A DNA stretch of 33,366 nt from TMP-24 sp964600685 (lineage in GTDB: Bacteria > Pseudomonadota > Alphaproteobacteria > Rhodobacterales > Rhodobacteraceae), in contig CAZRKU010000029.1 in the NCBI GenBank assembly GCA_964600685.1, forward strand, positions 1-33,366. Reading direction: 5' to 3'. The notes beneath the pieces are model-generated. The model was not told where the DNA came from, did not search any database, and was given only the letters and a program-made list of their open reading frames with translations. The translations under genes and the position numbers were made by a program. The stretch's first letter is position 1, and every line of letters begins with the position of its first letter. This document shows positions 15,994 through 24,112 of the stretch, piece by piece.

Positions 15994-16959
15994 ATGGCAA
16001 TGGAAGATGCAAGCACGCAGGTCGATACTGCGTTCACACGGGCGGGCCATCGCGGCCTGTCGTTCGAGAATGCCTGGGGGGGGGCGACGAGCCTCCTCCG
16101 GCGGACCTATACCAAGGATCTGACCGGCGTCGATCTGGCGATCACCGGGGTGCCGTTCGATCAGGCAGTGTCGCACCGGTCGGGCACGCGCTTCGGGCCG
16201 CGGGCGATCCGCGAGGCTTCGGCGATGATGTGCTACGAGCGCGCCCATGGCTGGCCGACCAACCCGCTCGACGAGATGAACATCGTCGACTACGGCGATC
16301 TGGCCTTCGACTACGGGCGGCTGATGGATTTCCCGGATGCGCTGACGGCGCACATCAGGGGGATTCTGGCGGCGGGGCCGGGGACAGTGGTGCTGGGCGG
16401 CGATCACTACATCACCTATCCCGTGCTGCGCGCCTATGCCGAGAAGTTCGGGCCGCTGGCGATGGTGCATTTCGACGCGCATTCCGATCTCTGGCCGGAT
16501 GACGATGCGGCGCGGATCGACCATGGGACGATGTTCTACAAGGCGGTGAAGGCGGGCTTCGTCGATGTGAAGCGCTCGGTCCAGATCGGCATCCGCACCG
16601 TGACCGAGGATCATCTCGGCGTGAACGTGATCGACGCGCGCACCGTCCATGAGAAGGGCATCGCCTGGGTGGTCGGGCGGGTCAAGGAGATCGTGGGCGA
16701 TCATCCGACCTATGTGACCTTCGACATCGACGCACTGGACCCGGCCTTCGCGCCCGGCACCGGCACGCCGGTCTGGGGCGGGCTGGCCAGTTGGCAGGCG
16801 GCAGCTTGCCTGCGCGATCTCGCCGGGATCAACATGGTGGGCGGCGATATCGTCGAAGTCTCTCCCGCCTATGACACGACCGGCGCGACCGCGATTGCCG
16901 GTGCGCATGTCGCGTATGAGCTGATCTGCCTCTACCATTGGGCAAAGACCCGGCGGTGA
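15994..16959 (+). CDS. speB: Agmatinase / ureohydrolase family protein
   Basis: Binuclear manganese ureohydrolase, about 321 residues. The metal-binding motifs are GGDH (135-138), FDAHSD (160-165) and FDIDALDPAFAPGTGTP (243-259). It hydrolyses agmatine to putrescine and urea if it is a true agmatinase; guanidinobutyrase or another guanidino acid hydrolase is equally possible, as these cannot be separated by motifs. The upstream aminotransferase could use the putrescine released. Two ATGs (15994 and 16000) are possible starts and neither has a strong ribosome-binding site; a longer in-frame TTG start at 15910 is unlikely. Downstream lies a long inverted repeat. Confidence 0.88.
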   Translation: MAMEDASTQVDTAFTRAGHRGLSFENAWGGATSLLRRTYTKDLTGVDLAITGVPFDQAVSHRSGTRFGPRAIREASAMMCYERAHGWPTNPLDEMNIVDYGDLAFDYGRLMDFPDALTAHIRGILAAGPGTVVLGGDHYITYPVLRAYAEKFGPLAMVHFDAHSDLWPDDDAARIDHGTMFYKAVKAGFVDVKRSVQIGIRTVTEDHLGVNVIDARTVHEKGIAWVVGRVKEIVGDHPTYVTFDIDALDPAFAPGTGTPVWGGLASWQAAACLRDLAGINMVGGDIVEVSPAYDTTGATAIAGAHVAYELICLYHWAKTRR

Positions 16960-17044
16960 TCCTGCGGTGGCCCCGCCCCCAAGGAGCGGGGCCGCGCCAT
17001 TCCTCTCGCGGCGCAGGCCTTGCCCGCGCCGCGCCGACGCCTCC

Positions 17045-17130
17045 GGCGGGAGTATTTGGGCAAAAGAGAAGCGGAGCATGTTTCTTCTTTGCTGAAATAC
17101 TCCGGGGTCCGGGGCGGCGCCCCGGGGGCT
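17045..17130. repeat. Inverted repeat plus composite GC hairpin between speB and prfA
   Basis: GGAGTATTT with an A-rich tail (from 17049) faces its complement AAATACTCC (17095-17103), forming imperfect arms of about 24 bases. Directly after comes a stem CCGGGGC-GGC-GCCCCGG (17109-17125). The right half, 17081-17130, has the same two-part layout as 29957-30014 and 33311-33366. This fills most of the 210-base gap; the prfA promoter must also lie here or further upstream. Confidence 0.65.
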
Positions 17131-17169
17131 CCTCTTGACCTGTCGTCGGGCTGAGGTCATGAGGCTGAC

Positions 17170-18225
17170 ATGGTACCTTTGGACAAGCTTGAACAGATTG
17201 TGCGGCGTTTCGAATTTCTCGAGGCGAAGCTGTCGGCCGGGGCGGCGGCGGGCGAGATTGCGGCCCTGAGCCGCGAATATTCCGACCTGAAGCCGGTCGT
17301 GGGCGAGATCGCGGCTTACCGGCGGGCGCTGGCCGATCTGGACGAGGCCGGGGCGATGCTGGCGGACCCGGACATGCGGGCGCTGGCGGAGGAGGAACTG
17401 CCGGTTCTGCGGGCGCGGATCCCGGAGATGGAGGGGCGGCTCAGGATCGCCCTTCTGCCCAGGGATGCGGCCGATGCGCGGCCGGCGATCCTGGAGATCC
17501 GGCCGGGCACGGGCGGCGAGGAGGCGGCCTTGTTCGCCGGCGATCTGCTCAGGATGTATCAGCGTCATGCCGAAGCGATGGGCTGGCGGTTCGAGTTGAT
17601 GGAACTGACACCGACCGAGCTTGGCGGGGTCAAGGAGGCCGTGGCGCGGATCGAGGGCGAGGGGGTCTTTGCGCGGCTGAAGTTCGAAAGCGGCGTGCAT
17701 CGGGTGCAGCGGGTGCCGGAGACGGAAGCGGGGGGCCGCATCCATACGTCTGCCGCGACCGTGGCGGTTCTGCCCGAGGCGGAGGAGGTCGAGATCGACA
17801 TTCCCGCCGCTGACATCAGGATCGACACGATGCGGGCTTCGGGTGCGGGCGGGCAGCATGTGAACACCACCGACAGCGCGGTGCGCATCACCCATCTGCC
17901 GACCGGGATCATCGTCACCAGTTCGGAAAAGTCCCAGCATCAGAACAAGGCGAACGCGATGGCGGTGCTGCGCGCCCGGCTCTACGACATGGAGCGCGGT
18001 CGTGCAGCCAATGAGCGGGCGGCGGACCGCAAGTCGCAGGTCGGCTCGGGCGACCGGTCGGAGCGGATACGCACCTACAATTTTCCGCAAGGAAGGATGA
18101 CCGATCACCGGATCAACCTGACGCTTTATGCGCTGGCGCAGATCATGGCGGGTGATCTGGGTGAGGTGCTGGATGCGCTGGTCGCCCATGATCAGGCCGA
18201 AAAACTTGCCGAGATGGAGGCATGA
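17170..18225 (+). CDS. prfA: Peptide chain release factor 1
   Basis: Release factor that reads UAA and UAG and triggers peptide release. The 351-residue protein has the coiled-coil N-terminal domain, the RPGTGGEEAALFAGDLLRMY segment (111-130), the codon-recognition PxT tripeptide as P183-E184-T185 in RVPETEAGGR, and the peptidyl-transferase GGQ motif at 227-229 in ASGAGGQHVNTTDSAVR. PxT identifies RF1 rather than RF2 (which has SPF). The glutamate in the middle position is less usual than alanine, valine or lysine as far as I recall. Its stop overlaps prmC (ATGA), whose product methylates Gln229 of this protein. Confidence 0.96.
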   Translation: MVPLDKLEQIVRRFEFLEAKLSAGAAAGEIAALSREYSDLKPVVGEIAAYRRALADLDEAGAMLADPDMRALAEEELPVLRARIPEMEGRLRIALLPRDAADARPAILEIRPGTGGEEAALFAGDLLRMYQRHAEAMGWRFELMELTPTELGGVKEAVARIEGEGVFARLKFESGVHRVQRVPETEAGGRIHTSAATVAVLPEAEEVEIDIPAADIRIDTMRASGAGGQHVNTTDSAVRITHLPTGIIVTSSEKSQHQNKANAMAVLRARLYDMERGRAANERAADRKSQVGSGDRSERIRTYNFPQGRMTDHRINLTLYALAQIMAGDLGEVLDALVAHDQAEKLAEMEA

Positions 18226-19091
18226 CCAGAGGCATGACCGGGGCCGAGTCGTTGCGCCCGGCCATTGTGCGCCTGCGCGCGGTGGGGGTGCCGGACGCGC
18301 CGGGCGATGCGCGGCGGCTTCTGGCCCATGCGCTCGGGCTGCCGTCCGACCGGCTGACCCTGCATCTGCACGATCCGATGGATGCGGCGCAGGTCGCGGC
18401 CTTTGAAGCGGCGGTTGCGGCACGGGCGGCGCGCCAGCCGGTGAGCCAGATCGTCGGCGAGCGGCTCTTCTTCGGCCGGACGTTCCGGGTGACACGCGAT
18501 ACGCTTGATCCCCGGCCCGAGACGGAGTTGCTGGTCATGGCGGCGCTGGAGCGGCCTTTCTCGCGGGTGCTCGATCTGGGCACCGGGACCGGCTGCATCC
18601 TTCTGTCGTGCCTTGCGGCCATGCCGGCCGCCACCGGGCTGGGCACTGATCTGTCGGAGGCGGCGCTGACGGTTGCCGCCGCGAATGCGGCGCGCCACGG
18701 GCTGACCGCGCGCGCGGTTTTCCGGCGGTCGGACTGGTTTGCCGCCGTACCGGGGCGGTTCGACCTGATCCTGTCGAACCCGCCCTATATCGCGGCGGAG
18801 GAGATGGCGGACCTCGCGCCGGAGGTCCGCGACTGGGAGCCCTATCTGGCGCTTTCACCCGGCGGCGACGGGCTTGACGCCTATCGGGTGATTGCCGCAG
18901 GTGCGGGCGCACGGCTGATGAACGGGGGGCGGCTTCTGCTTGAAATCGGGCCGAGCCAGGCCGCAGCGGTATCGGCGCTGCTGGCGGCGCAGGGATTCGT
19001 TGACCTGAGGGTGCGTTCCGATCTGGACGGGCGCGACCGGCTGGTGAGTGCGGTAAAGCCGGGGGCAGCCGGGGAGTGTGGCGCGGTCTGA
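18222..19091 (+). CDS. prmC: Release factor glutamine methyltransferase PrmC (HemK)
   Basis: SAM-dependent methyltransferase that modifies the GGQ glutamine of release factors, improving termination. The 289-residue protein has the N-terminal helical domain that binds the release factor and a Rossmann-type methyltransferase domain with VLDLGTGTGC (116-125) and the catalytic NPPY (186-189). RPETELLV (98-105) is the usual lead into the catalytic domain. Its ATG at 18222 overlaps the prfA stop; a second ATG at 18234 is an alternative. The pairing with its substrate gene supports the call. Confidence 0.95.
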   Translation: MTRGMTGAESLRPAIVRLRAVGVPDAPGDARRLLAHALGLPSDRLTLHLHDPMDAAQVAAFEAAVAARAARQPVSQIVGERLFFGRTFRVTRDTLDPRPETELLVMAALERPFSRVLDLGTGTGCILLSCLAAMPAATGLGTDLSEAALTVAAANAARHGLTARAVFRRSDWFAAVPGRFDLILSNPPYIAAEEMADLAPEVRDWEPYLALSPGGDGLDAYRVIAAGAGARLMNGGRLLLEIGPSQAAAVSALLAAQGFVDLRVRSDLDGRDRLVSAVKPGAAGECGAV

Positions 19092-19340
19092 GGCGGGAAG
19101 CGGCGGCAATTTCGCCACGTCTTGCGGATTCGCGGCAAAAATGGACCGGAATTGCGGTTGCGCGTGCGAATCGCCTTGCCAGCCCCCCCGTGACATGCCT
19201 AGACAGAAGAGGTTGCGGCGCCGGAATTTGCGCGGTCCGCGCTTTAGCCCGTTGTTCTGACAGTCCGGTCGCCTCTCTCTGGTGGCCGATGGCGCGGAAC
19301 CGGGTGTGATCCACAGCCTCAGGCGAGAATACGAACCCTC

Positions 19341-20093
19341 ATGCGATCATCGAAATCCCGTTCGCGGAACAAGCAGAACCGGCAGCGTTCCCTTGGCAAC
19401 ATCGTCAACCGCGTGTTTGACAGCTCCGGCCCCGAGAGCAAGGTGCGCGGCACGCCGCAGCAGATCATCGACAAGTATCTGATGCTGGCGCGCGACGCAC
19501 AACTGTCGAATGACCGGGTGGCGGAACAGGCCTTCCTGCAACATGCCGAACATTACACCCGCATGCTGGGCGAGGCGCAGCGCGAGATGGCGCGCGAACA
19601 GGAAGCGCGGCAGTTGCAGGGCGGCGGTAACGGCAACGGCAATGGCCATTACCAGGGTGGCGAGCGTGAAGGCGGCAGCCGCGAGCGTTACGAAAGCCGT
19701 CAGCCGCGGACCGAAGAAACTGATCAGCAGCCCGATTTTGCGCCACTTGGCGCGGTTGAACGGGATGATGACGGTCCGGGGCTGGTGGAAACGCCGGAAA
19801 TGTATCACGCGCCGCAGCCCGCGGCGTTCGAAGGGCACATGCCCGGTTTTCTGACCGGCGGCGCTGCCGAGACGGAAGCCCCGGCGGCGTCCGAGGCGCG
19901 CCCGCGCCGCACTGACCGGCGGAGCGACCGGGGCGGTGAACGGAGTGGCGACAAGCCTGCGGCAGAGCGCGCACCGAAGGCCGAACGGCCGGAGCGTGGC
20001 CCGCGCGGGCCACGCCGTCCCAAGGCTGAGCGTGCGTCTGCCGAACCGGCTGGAACCGGTCCGGCTGTGCCCGAGGGCAGCGACGGCGAGTAA
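19341..20093 (+). CDS. DUF4167 domain protein
   Basis: A 250-residue protein. Residues 1-95 form the conserved DUF4167 region: a basic, glutamine-rich start (RSRNKQNRQRSLGNIVNRV), then VRGTPQQIIDKYLMLARDA and a helix ending HYTRMLGEAQREM. The rest is a low-complexity tail of glycine/asparagine, then proline, arginine and alanine, almost certainly disordered. DUF4167 is common in alphaproteobacteria just after prmC. The basic N terminus suggests nucleic-acid binding, but no function is established to my knowledge. The 249-base gap before it holds no gene; it contains two GANTC sites (19127 and 19168). The gene ends 38 bases before an IS remnant and looks intact. Confidence 0.9.
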   Translation: MRSSKSRSRNKQNRQRSLGNIVNRVFDSSGPESKVRGTPQQIIDKYLMLARDAQLSNDRVAEQAFLQHAEHYTRMLGEAQREMAREQEARQLQGGGNGNGNGHYQGGEREGGSRERYESRQPRTEETDQQPDFAPLGAVERDDDGPGLVETPEMYHAPQPAAFEGHMPGFLTGGAAETEAPAASEARPRRTDRRSDRGGERSGDKPAAERAPKAERPERGPRGPRRPKAERASAEPAGTGPAVPEGSDGE

Positions 20094-20131
20094 TACCAAC
20101 GGCCTTCGGACCTGACTTTTTTTGGGAACAC

Positions 20132-20668
20132 CGCATCCGGGAACTGGCGGCAGGCAATCTGATGCTGGAGGCTGCAACCGACCGATGCTTCGGGCGCGGG
20201 CCTCCCTACGGCAAGAATTGGCGGGATTGGAGCGACGTGTCCGCCAACTGGCTCAGGATGACCCGGTATGCCATCGGCTGATGTCGATGCCGGGGATCGG
20301 CGCAGTCGTGGCGCTGACCTTCCGTTCCGCTGTCGATGACCCCGCCCGCTTCACATCCTCGAAGAGGGTTGGCCCCTGGGTCGGACTGACGCCGTCACGC
20401 AACCAGTCGGGCGAACGCGCCGTCTCGGGGGGGCATCACCAAGGCCGGCGACGTCAACCTGCGCCGAGCGCTATGCCAGGCCGCGACAGTCATGATGCAC
20501 AGAGGGCGCGCCACATGGCTGAGAACATGGGTCGCACGGGTCGCCCGTCGCCGTGATGCAAAGCGCGCCATGGTTGCCCTTGCGCGGCGCATCAGTGTGA
20601 TCCTGCACCGGATGTGGGTCGATGATGCCGACTTCCGGGCAGACATCGCGGTGACGCATGCTGCCTGA
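20132..20668 (+). pseudogene. IS110-family transposase, C-terminal remnant with frameshifts
   Basis: Across two frames the translation matches the C-terminal Transposase_20 half of IS110-type transposases: ARASLRQELAGLERRVRQLA, VCHRLMSMPGIGAVVALTF, DDPARFTSSKRVGPWVGLTP, then, in another frame, GGITKAGDVNLRRALCQAA and MVALARRISVILHRMWVDD, ending in a stop at 20668. The N-terminal DEDD catalytic half is missing. Frame changes are needed near 20180 and in a run of seven G at 20427-20433, where six would keep the frame. The element is therefore dead unless these are sequencing errors. Confidence 0.85.
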
Positions 20669-20905
20669 CGAATTGCGTTCCCAACCTTTGCCTGCTTGAC
20701 CGCAGGCCTTCGAGGTCCCCCAGGGACGCGGTTCCGATGATGCCGTGCTCAGGACTGTTGCCGATCCATATCGAGCACGCCAATGAGATGGGCACGTCGG
20801 AATTGCATTGAACCAGCATCCTGTTGGCAGCCATCGCGCTGACCACGGACCGAAGCATGCACCCGGGATGATCTCAGACGAAGGTGGCGGTGACGGCAGG
20901 ACAGA
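20669..20905. other. Gene-free stretch between two IS remnants
   Basis: No ORF here has recognisable features; an 88-codon minus-strand frame (20592-20858) overlaps the IS110 remnant and looks accidental. The stretch probably contains the ends of one or both elements, but I could not define terminal inverted repeats or target duplications. Confidence 0.4.
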
Positions 20906-21768
20906 TCAGAGCGCAGGGTTGATCAAAACCGCCCCCCCGGCGCTCGGCTTCGCTTGCACAAAACCGCTTGACTGGGACGGCCCCGTTACCGAAGTCCTGA
21001 GCCTAGTCGCCGACTCATATGTCCGCAACCAGATGCGCAGGGATGCGAGTTGAACGGAGGCGAGGAAGTTGTCGTCGCGCTTGTCGTAGCGCGTGGCCAC
21101 CGCGCGGAAGTGTTTGAGTTTGCTGAAGAACCGTTCCACTTGGTTGCGCGTGATACAGGATCGGATCGAAGGCCGGGGCGCGTTTGCGGGTCGGCATCGG
21201 GCGGATGTTGGCGATGGCCCCGCGCGCGGCGAGGCGGTCGCGCAGCCCGTCGCTGTCATAGCCCCGGTCGGCAAGCAGGGTCTGGCCGGCGCCGACCGAT
21301 CCATACATGTCTGCCGCCGATTGCCCGTCATGGGCCTGCCCCTCGGTCAGTTTCAGGCGGATCGGACGACCCAAAGCATCCACCAGAGCATGGATTTTCG
21401 TCGTCAAGCCCCCGGGCGAGCGACCATGCAATCGGATCGCCCCCCCCTTTTTGGACCATTGGCCCCGTGCTGGTGAACCCGGACCGAGGAGGAGTCGATC
21501 ATCTGGATATCGCCGTGGTAAGCCTCTGACACCGCTTGCAGAATGCGCGCCCAGTGCCCGGCACGCCGCCAGCGGTTGAAACGGTTCACACAGGTCGTAT
21601 ACGGCCCGTAGCGCGCCGGGATGTCCGCCCAGGGCGCCCCGGTCCGCAACCGCCAGAAGATGCCGTTCAGAACCTTGCGGTCATCCGCCCGCTTCACTCC
21701 CCGCACCTTCGTCGGCAGCAGGGGCGGATCACATCCCACTCGAAGTTCGTCAGATCGAACCGCGCCAT
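20906..21768 (-). pseudogene. IS5-family (IS427-like) transposase, broken in three frames
   Basis: Minus-strand IS5-type transposase. ORFA would begin at ATG 21768 (MARFDLTNFEWDVIRP), but a missing C near 21727 shifts it; the next frame reads LLPTKVRGVKRADDRKVLNG, APWADIPARYGPYTTCVNRF and MIDSSSVRVHQH. ORFB reads GGLTTKIHALVDALGRPIRL, LLADRGYDSDGLRDRL and ANIRPMPTRKRAPAFDPILY, then breaks near 21150; the end, NQVERFFSKLKHFRAVATRY with the catalytic glutamate and LASLRIWLRTYES, is in another frame. The ORFA/ORFB shift is normal for this group; the other two are defects. The true 3' end of the gene may lie before 20906. Confidence 0.85.
21440..21452 (-). other. Slippery A5G8 run at the IS5 ORFA/ORFB junction
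   Basis: The minus strand reads five A then eight G exactly where the transposase moves from the ORFA frame to the ORFB frame by -1. IS427-group elements commonly use programmed -1 frameshifting at such runs to make the fused transposase, so this is probably the native site rather than a mutation. Confidence 0.55.
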
Positions 21769-21841
21769 GCTCACCTCCCGTGCCTCAGGGAAGTGAACCA
21801 CCTTACCTCAGAACTGGGAATCCCCTTTATGAGTATGTGAC

Positions 21842-22078
21842 CTAAGCCTTGGGCTTCAGCCGATAGACGCCCTCGGGCAGGTTCAGTGCGGCGGCAAGTT
21901 CGCGCACCTGGCTCATCGACATGACGATCTTCACCACCGTGTCCTGGCGGGGATCATATTGTTCGATGGTCACGCATTCCTCGAACCCCTGGATCGTCAC
22001 ATCTTCTTCCAGATGGGCCGATCCTTCATCGACGAGGGTGATCACGGTCGCGTCAAAGTCATGCTCGATGGTAAACAT
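21842..22078 (-). CDS. Small conserved protein of unknown function
   Basis: A 78-residue acidic protein beginning MFTIEHDFDATVITLVDEG and ending LNLPEGVYRLKPKA. No signal peptide or membrane segment. From memory very similar short proteins occur across Rhodobacteraceae, but no function is known to me. The pattern of alternating strands (ATVITLVD, ECVTIEQYD, TVVKIVMS) followed by a helix (SQVRELAAAL) suggests a compact alpha/beta fold. The start ATG at 22078 is the only reasonable one. It is divergent from the M48 protease gene across about 94 bases. The IS5 remnant lies just beyond its 3' end. Confidence 0.8.
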   Translation of the reverse strand: MFTIEHDFDATVITLVDEGSAHLEEDVTIQGFEECVTIEQYDPRQDTVVKIVMSMSQVRELAAALNLPEGVYRLKPKA

Positions 22079-22172
22079 GGGGCAAGTTTAGCGCGTCCGC
22101 ATGCGCTGCGCCATGCCCCCTTTCATGCAATCCGCTCTTGCCCTACATCCGCCGAAAGACCGGAGAATGCCG

Positions 22173-22895
22173 ATGCACCGTTTTGCCCCCGCCGTCCTGC
22201 TGATCCTGTCGGGTTGCGTGGCCATTGTCCCGCCCGCGCCGCCGCTGCCGGTGGGGGATGCGCCGCTTTCCGCACCCGAGCCGGCATTGGCGCCGCAGGC
22301 CGCCGCCCGGAATTTCGGCCAGGTTGTCCGCCGGATGGCCCCGGTTGCCGAGGCGGAATGCCGCGCACGTTTGCCCGGACAGCGCTGCGACTTCCAGATC
22401 ATCGTCGATACGACGCCCGGCGCCCCGGCGAATGCCTACCAGACCCGCGATGCTTCCGGCGGGCCGGTCATTGCCTTTACACTTGCCCTGATCGCCGAGG
22501 CGCGCAACGCCGACGAACTCGCCTTCGTCATGGGGCACGAAAGCGCCCACCATATCCTGGCGCATATCCCGCGCAGCGAACGCACTGCCGCCCTGGGCGG
22601 GGTGCTGAGCGGCGCGGTCGTGGCGGCGCTGGGCGGGGATCCGACAACGGTGCGCGCCGCACAGGACGTGGGTGCGTCAGTATCCAGCCGCTTCTATTCC
22701 AAGGATCATGAACTGGAAGCTGACGGGTTGGGCACCCTGCTGGCCTGGCAGGCAGGTTATGACCCGGAACGCGGTGCCGCCTTCTTTGCCCGCATTCCCG
22801 ATCCCGGCGACAGGTTCCTTGGCACCCATCCGCCGAATGCGCAGCGACTGGCCGTTGTCCGTCAGACCATGGCAAGGCTGCGCGCCGGACTTTGA
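22173..22895 (+). CDS. M48-family metalloprotease lipoprotein
   Basis: A 240-residue predicted periplasmic zinc protease anchored as a lipoprotein. The signal peptide ends in the lipobox LSGC, with lipidation at C15. The zinc site is HESAH at 122-126 (MGHESAHHILAH), and the third ligand is the glutamate in HELEADGLG (E182). THPPNAQRLAVV near the C terminus is typical of BepA/LoiP-like M48 proteases. Those proteins act in quality control of outer-membrane proteins, so a similar job is likely. The ATG at 22173 was chosen because GGAG lies seven bases ahead; ATG 22167 and an ATG far upstream (22101) fit less well. Confidence 0.9.
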   Translation: MHRFAPAVLLILSGCVAIVPPAPPLPVGDAPLSAPEPALAPQAAARNFGQVVRRMAPVAEAECRARLPGQRCDFQIIVDTTPGAPANAYQTRDASGGPVIAFTLALIAEARNADELAFVMGHESAHHILAHIPRSERTAALGGVLSGAVVAALGGDPTTVRAAQDVGASVSSRFYSKDHELEADGLGTLLAWQAGYDPERGAAFFARIPDPGDRFLGTHPPNAQRLAVVRQTMARLRAGL

Positions 22896-22958
22896 TCAGG
22901 GTCAAGGCGGAACCTTCCTGACTGCCCCAGCCTTGGCACGACAGAGGAGGGGACGGCC

Positions 22959-23231
22959 ATGAGACAAGGCAATTTACCGCGCGACGACATTGACCTGCAT
23001 TTCCACCTGACCCGCGCCATGGCGTTGCGACACGGCGTGAACCTGGCGGAGGCGATGCATCAGGGTATTCTCGCGCGCCCGGATTTCGCCGCGATGATCG
23101 ACCGCTGCCGCCGATGCCCCGGCGCGCCCGCCGATTGCCGGAACTTTCAGGAAGACCATGTCGCCGCCGCCACAGCACCAGACTGGTGCGCCAACGGCGC
23201 CATCCTCGAAGGTCTGCGCGATCTTGTGTGA
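22959..23231 (+). CDS. DUF6455 family protein
   Basis: A 90-residue protein with the DUF6455 pattern: an N-terminal helix region (HFHLTRAMALRHGVNLAEAM), then C50-x2-C53-x6-C60 in DRCRRCPGAPADCRNF and a final cysteine C77 in APDWCANGA. Four cysteines so arranged could bind a metal or iron-sulfur cluster, but that is inference. The family is widespread in Rhodobacterales and has no assigned role to my knowledge. A strong GAGGAGGGG precedes the ATG. It is on the same strand as the protease gene before it and the YigZ-like gene after it. Confidence 0.85.
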   Translation: MRQGNLPRDDIDLHFHLTRAMALRHGVNLAEAMHQGILARPDFAAMIDRCRRCPGAPADCRNFQEDHVAAATAPDWCANGAILEGLRDLV

Positions 23232-23283
23232 GGTGACCTGATCGGGGCCTGATCGGGGCTTGACCAACTGGCGCGGGCGTCCC

Positions 23284-23658
23284 ATGCCGGGGTCCATGCG
23301 CATTCTCGACACCGGCATCAACGACAGGGGTTCGCGCTATGCCGTGGCGGGCGGAGCGGTCACAAGCCGCGCCGAGGTGCAGGAGTTCCTGCGCCTGCTC
23401 AAGCGCGAGAAGCGCTTTGCCAAGGCCACGCACAATTCCTGGGCGGTGATCCTGACCGGCGAAGGCGCGCCCCTGCCGCTCAAGGGCGACGACGGCGAGG
23501 CGGGAGCGGGCAACATCATCCTGCGTCAGATCGAAAGCGCGGGCCTGACCGACCATCTGGTCGTCGTGACCCGCTGGTATGGTGGAAAGCCACTTGGCGG
23601 CGACCGGTTCCGCCATGTGCAGGCTGCGACCCGGCTCTATCTCTCGACCCTTTCCTGA
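23284..23658 (+). CDS. YigZ/IMPACT-type (UPF0029) protein
   Basis: A protein of 121-125 residues resembling the N-terminal domain of the YigZ/IMPACT family. Visible features are KATHNSWAVIL, DDGEAGAGNIILRQIE, and VVVTRWYGGKPLGGDRFRHVQAA, the hallmark of this domain. The C-terminal ferredoxin-like domain of full YigZ is absent, so this is a short version. The role is unknown; eukaryotic IMPACT regulates GCN2, and bacterial members have been suggested to bind nucleic acids. Possible starts are ATG 23284, ATG 23296 and TTG 23260; none has a clear ribosome-binding site. Confidence 0.8.
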   Translation: MPGSMRILDTGINDRGSRYAVAGGAVTSRAEVQEFLRLLKREKRFAKATHNSWAVILTGEGAPLPLKGDDGEAGAGNIILRQIESAGLTDHLVVVTRWYGGKPLGGDRFRHVQAATRLYLSTLS

Positions 23659-23706
23659 CAAGCGGGTCGTCGCTAAGCTTGTGCCGAGGGCAGGGGGAGT
23701 GACATC

Positions 23707-24069
23707 TTGCGACAATTCTGGGCCGGTCAACTCCGCCGTTTCCTGAACACCTGCATCTGGTCGTGGCAGGGCTGGATTGCCGCCTGGGCCAGCGAAATGT
23801 CGCTGCGCCAGTGGACGATCGTGAATATCCTGTCGGCCGCACTGGCCCTTGCGCTTGATCTTACCTCTGCCGAACGCGGGCTTATCCTCGCCCTGGGTCT
23901 GCTGATCCTCGCGGCCGAACTGTTCAACACGGCGATCGAGGAGATTGTGGATCACCTTGCGCCCGACCATCGCCCCTTCGCCAAGAAAGCCAAGGACTGC
24001 GGAAGTGCCGGCGTCGCGCTGGTCGCGCTCTCCGGCGGTGCGGCGTGGCTCGTGGTTCTGGTCAGTTGA
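23707..24069 (+). CDS. dgkA: Diacylglycerol kinase
   Basis: Small integral membrane kinase that phosphorylates diacylglycerol to phosphatidic acid, recycling lipid released during glycan or lipid-head-group transfer. The 120 residues match the usual length. The active-site stretch AAELFNTAIEEIVDHL (69-84) and the lysine/aspartate segment FAKKAKDCGSAGVAL (91-105) are clear, and three membrane helices are expected around 37-51, 58-75 and 101-118. The start is TTG at 23707, preceded by GGGGAG; the next ATG would remove the N-terminal amphipathic helix. A strong hairpin follows the stop at once. Confidence 0.93.
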   Translation: MRQFWAGQLRRFLNTCIWSWQGWIAAWASEMSLRQWTIVNILSAALALALDLTSAERGLILALGLLILAAELFNTAIEEIVDHLAPDHRPFAKKAKDCGSAGVALVALSGGAAWLVVLVS

Positions 24070-24070
24070 A

Positions 24071-24093
24071 AAAGGGGGGCGCAGCCCCCCTTT
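24071..24093. terminator. Strong hairpin after dgkA
   Basis: AAAGGGGGGC (24071-24080) and GCCCCCCTTT (24084-24093) form a perfect 10-bp stem around GCA, beginning two bases after the dgkA stop. The A-to-T symmetry lets it work on both strands, fitting its place between dgkA and the convergent pseudogene. The U run on the plus strand is only three long. Confidence 0.65.
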
Positions 24094-24112
24094 CCACCCG
24101 AGTTCCGTCGCA

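Noticed and set aside
15880..18495. An 871-codon open frame on the minus strand, antisense to speB, prfA and prmC
   Set aside because: It lies opposite three well-identified genes, has an arginine/histidine/proline-rich composition typical of antisense reading of high-G+C DNA, and shows no domain.
5488..19172. GANTC sites near dnaB (5488, 5609) and the DUF4167 gene (19127, 19168), as possible GcrA/CcrM targets
   Set aside because: About three GANTC per kb are expected by chance at this base composition, so two in about 250 bases is not evidence; none was seen in the gcrA-argD gap.
20592..20858. An 88-codon minus-strand frame between the two IS remnants
   Set aside because: It overlaps the IS110 remnant, has no recognisable features, no convincing ribosome-binding site and no known IS counterpart.
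20906..21840. Terminal inverted repeats and target duplications for the IS5-type element
   Set aside because: I compared both flanks by eye and found no convincing matching ends, so none is reported.
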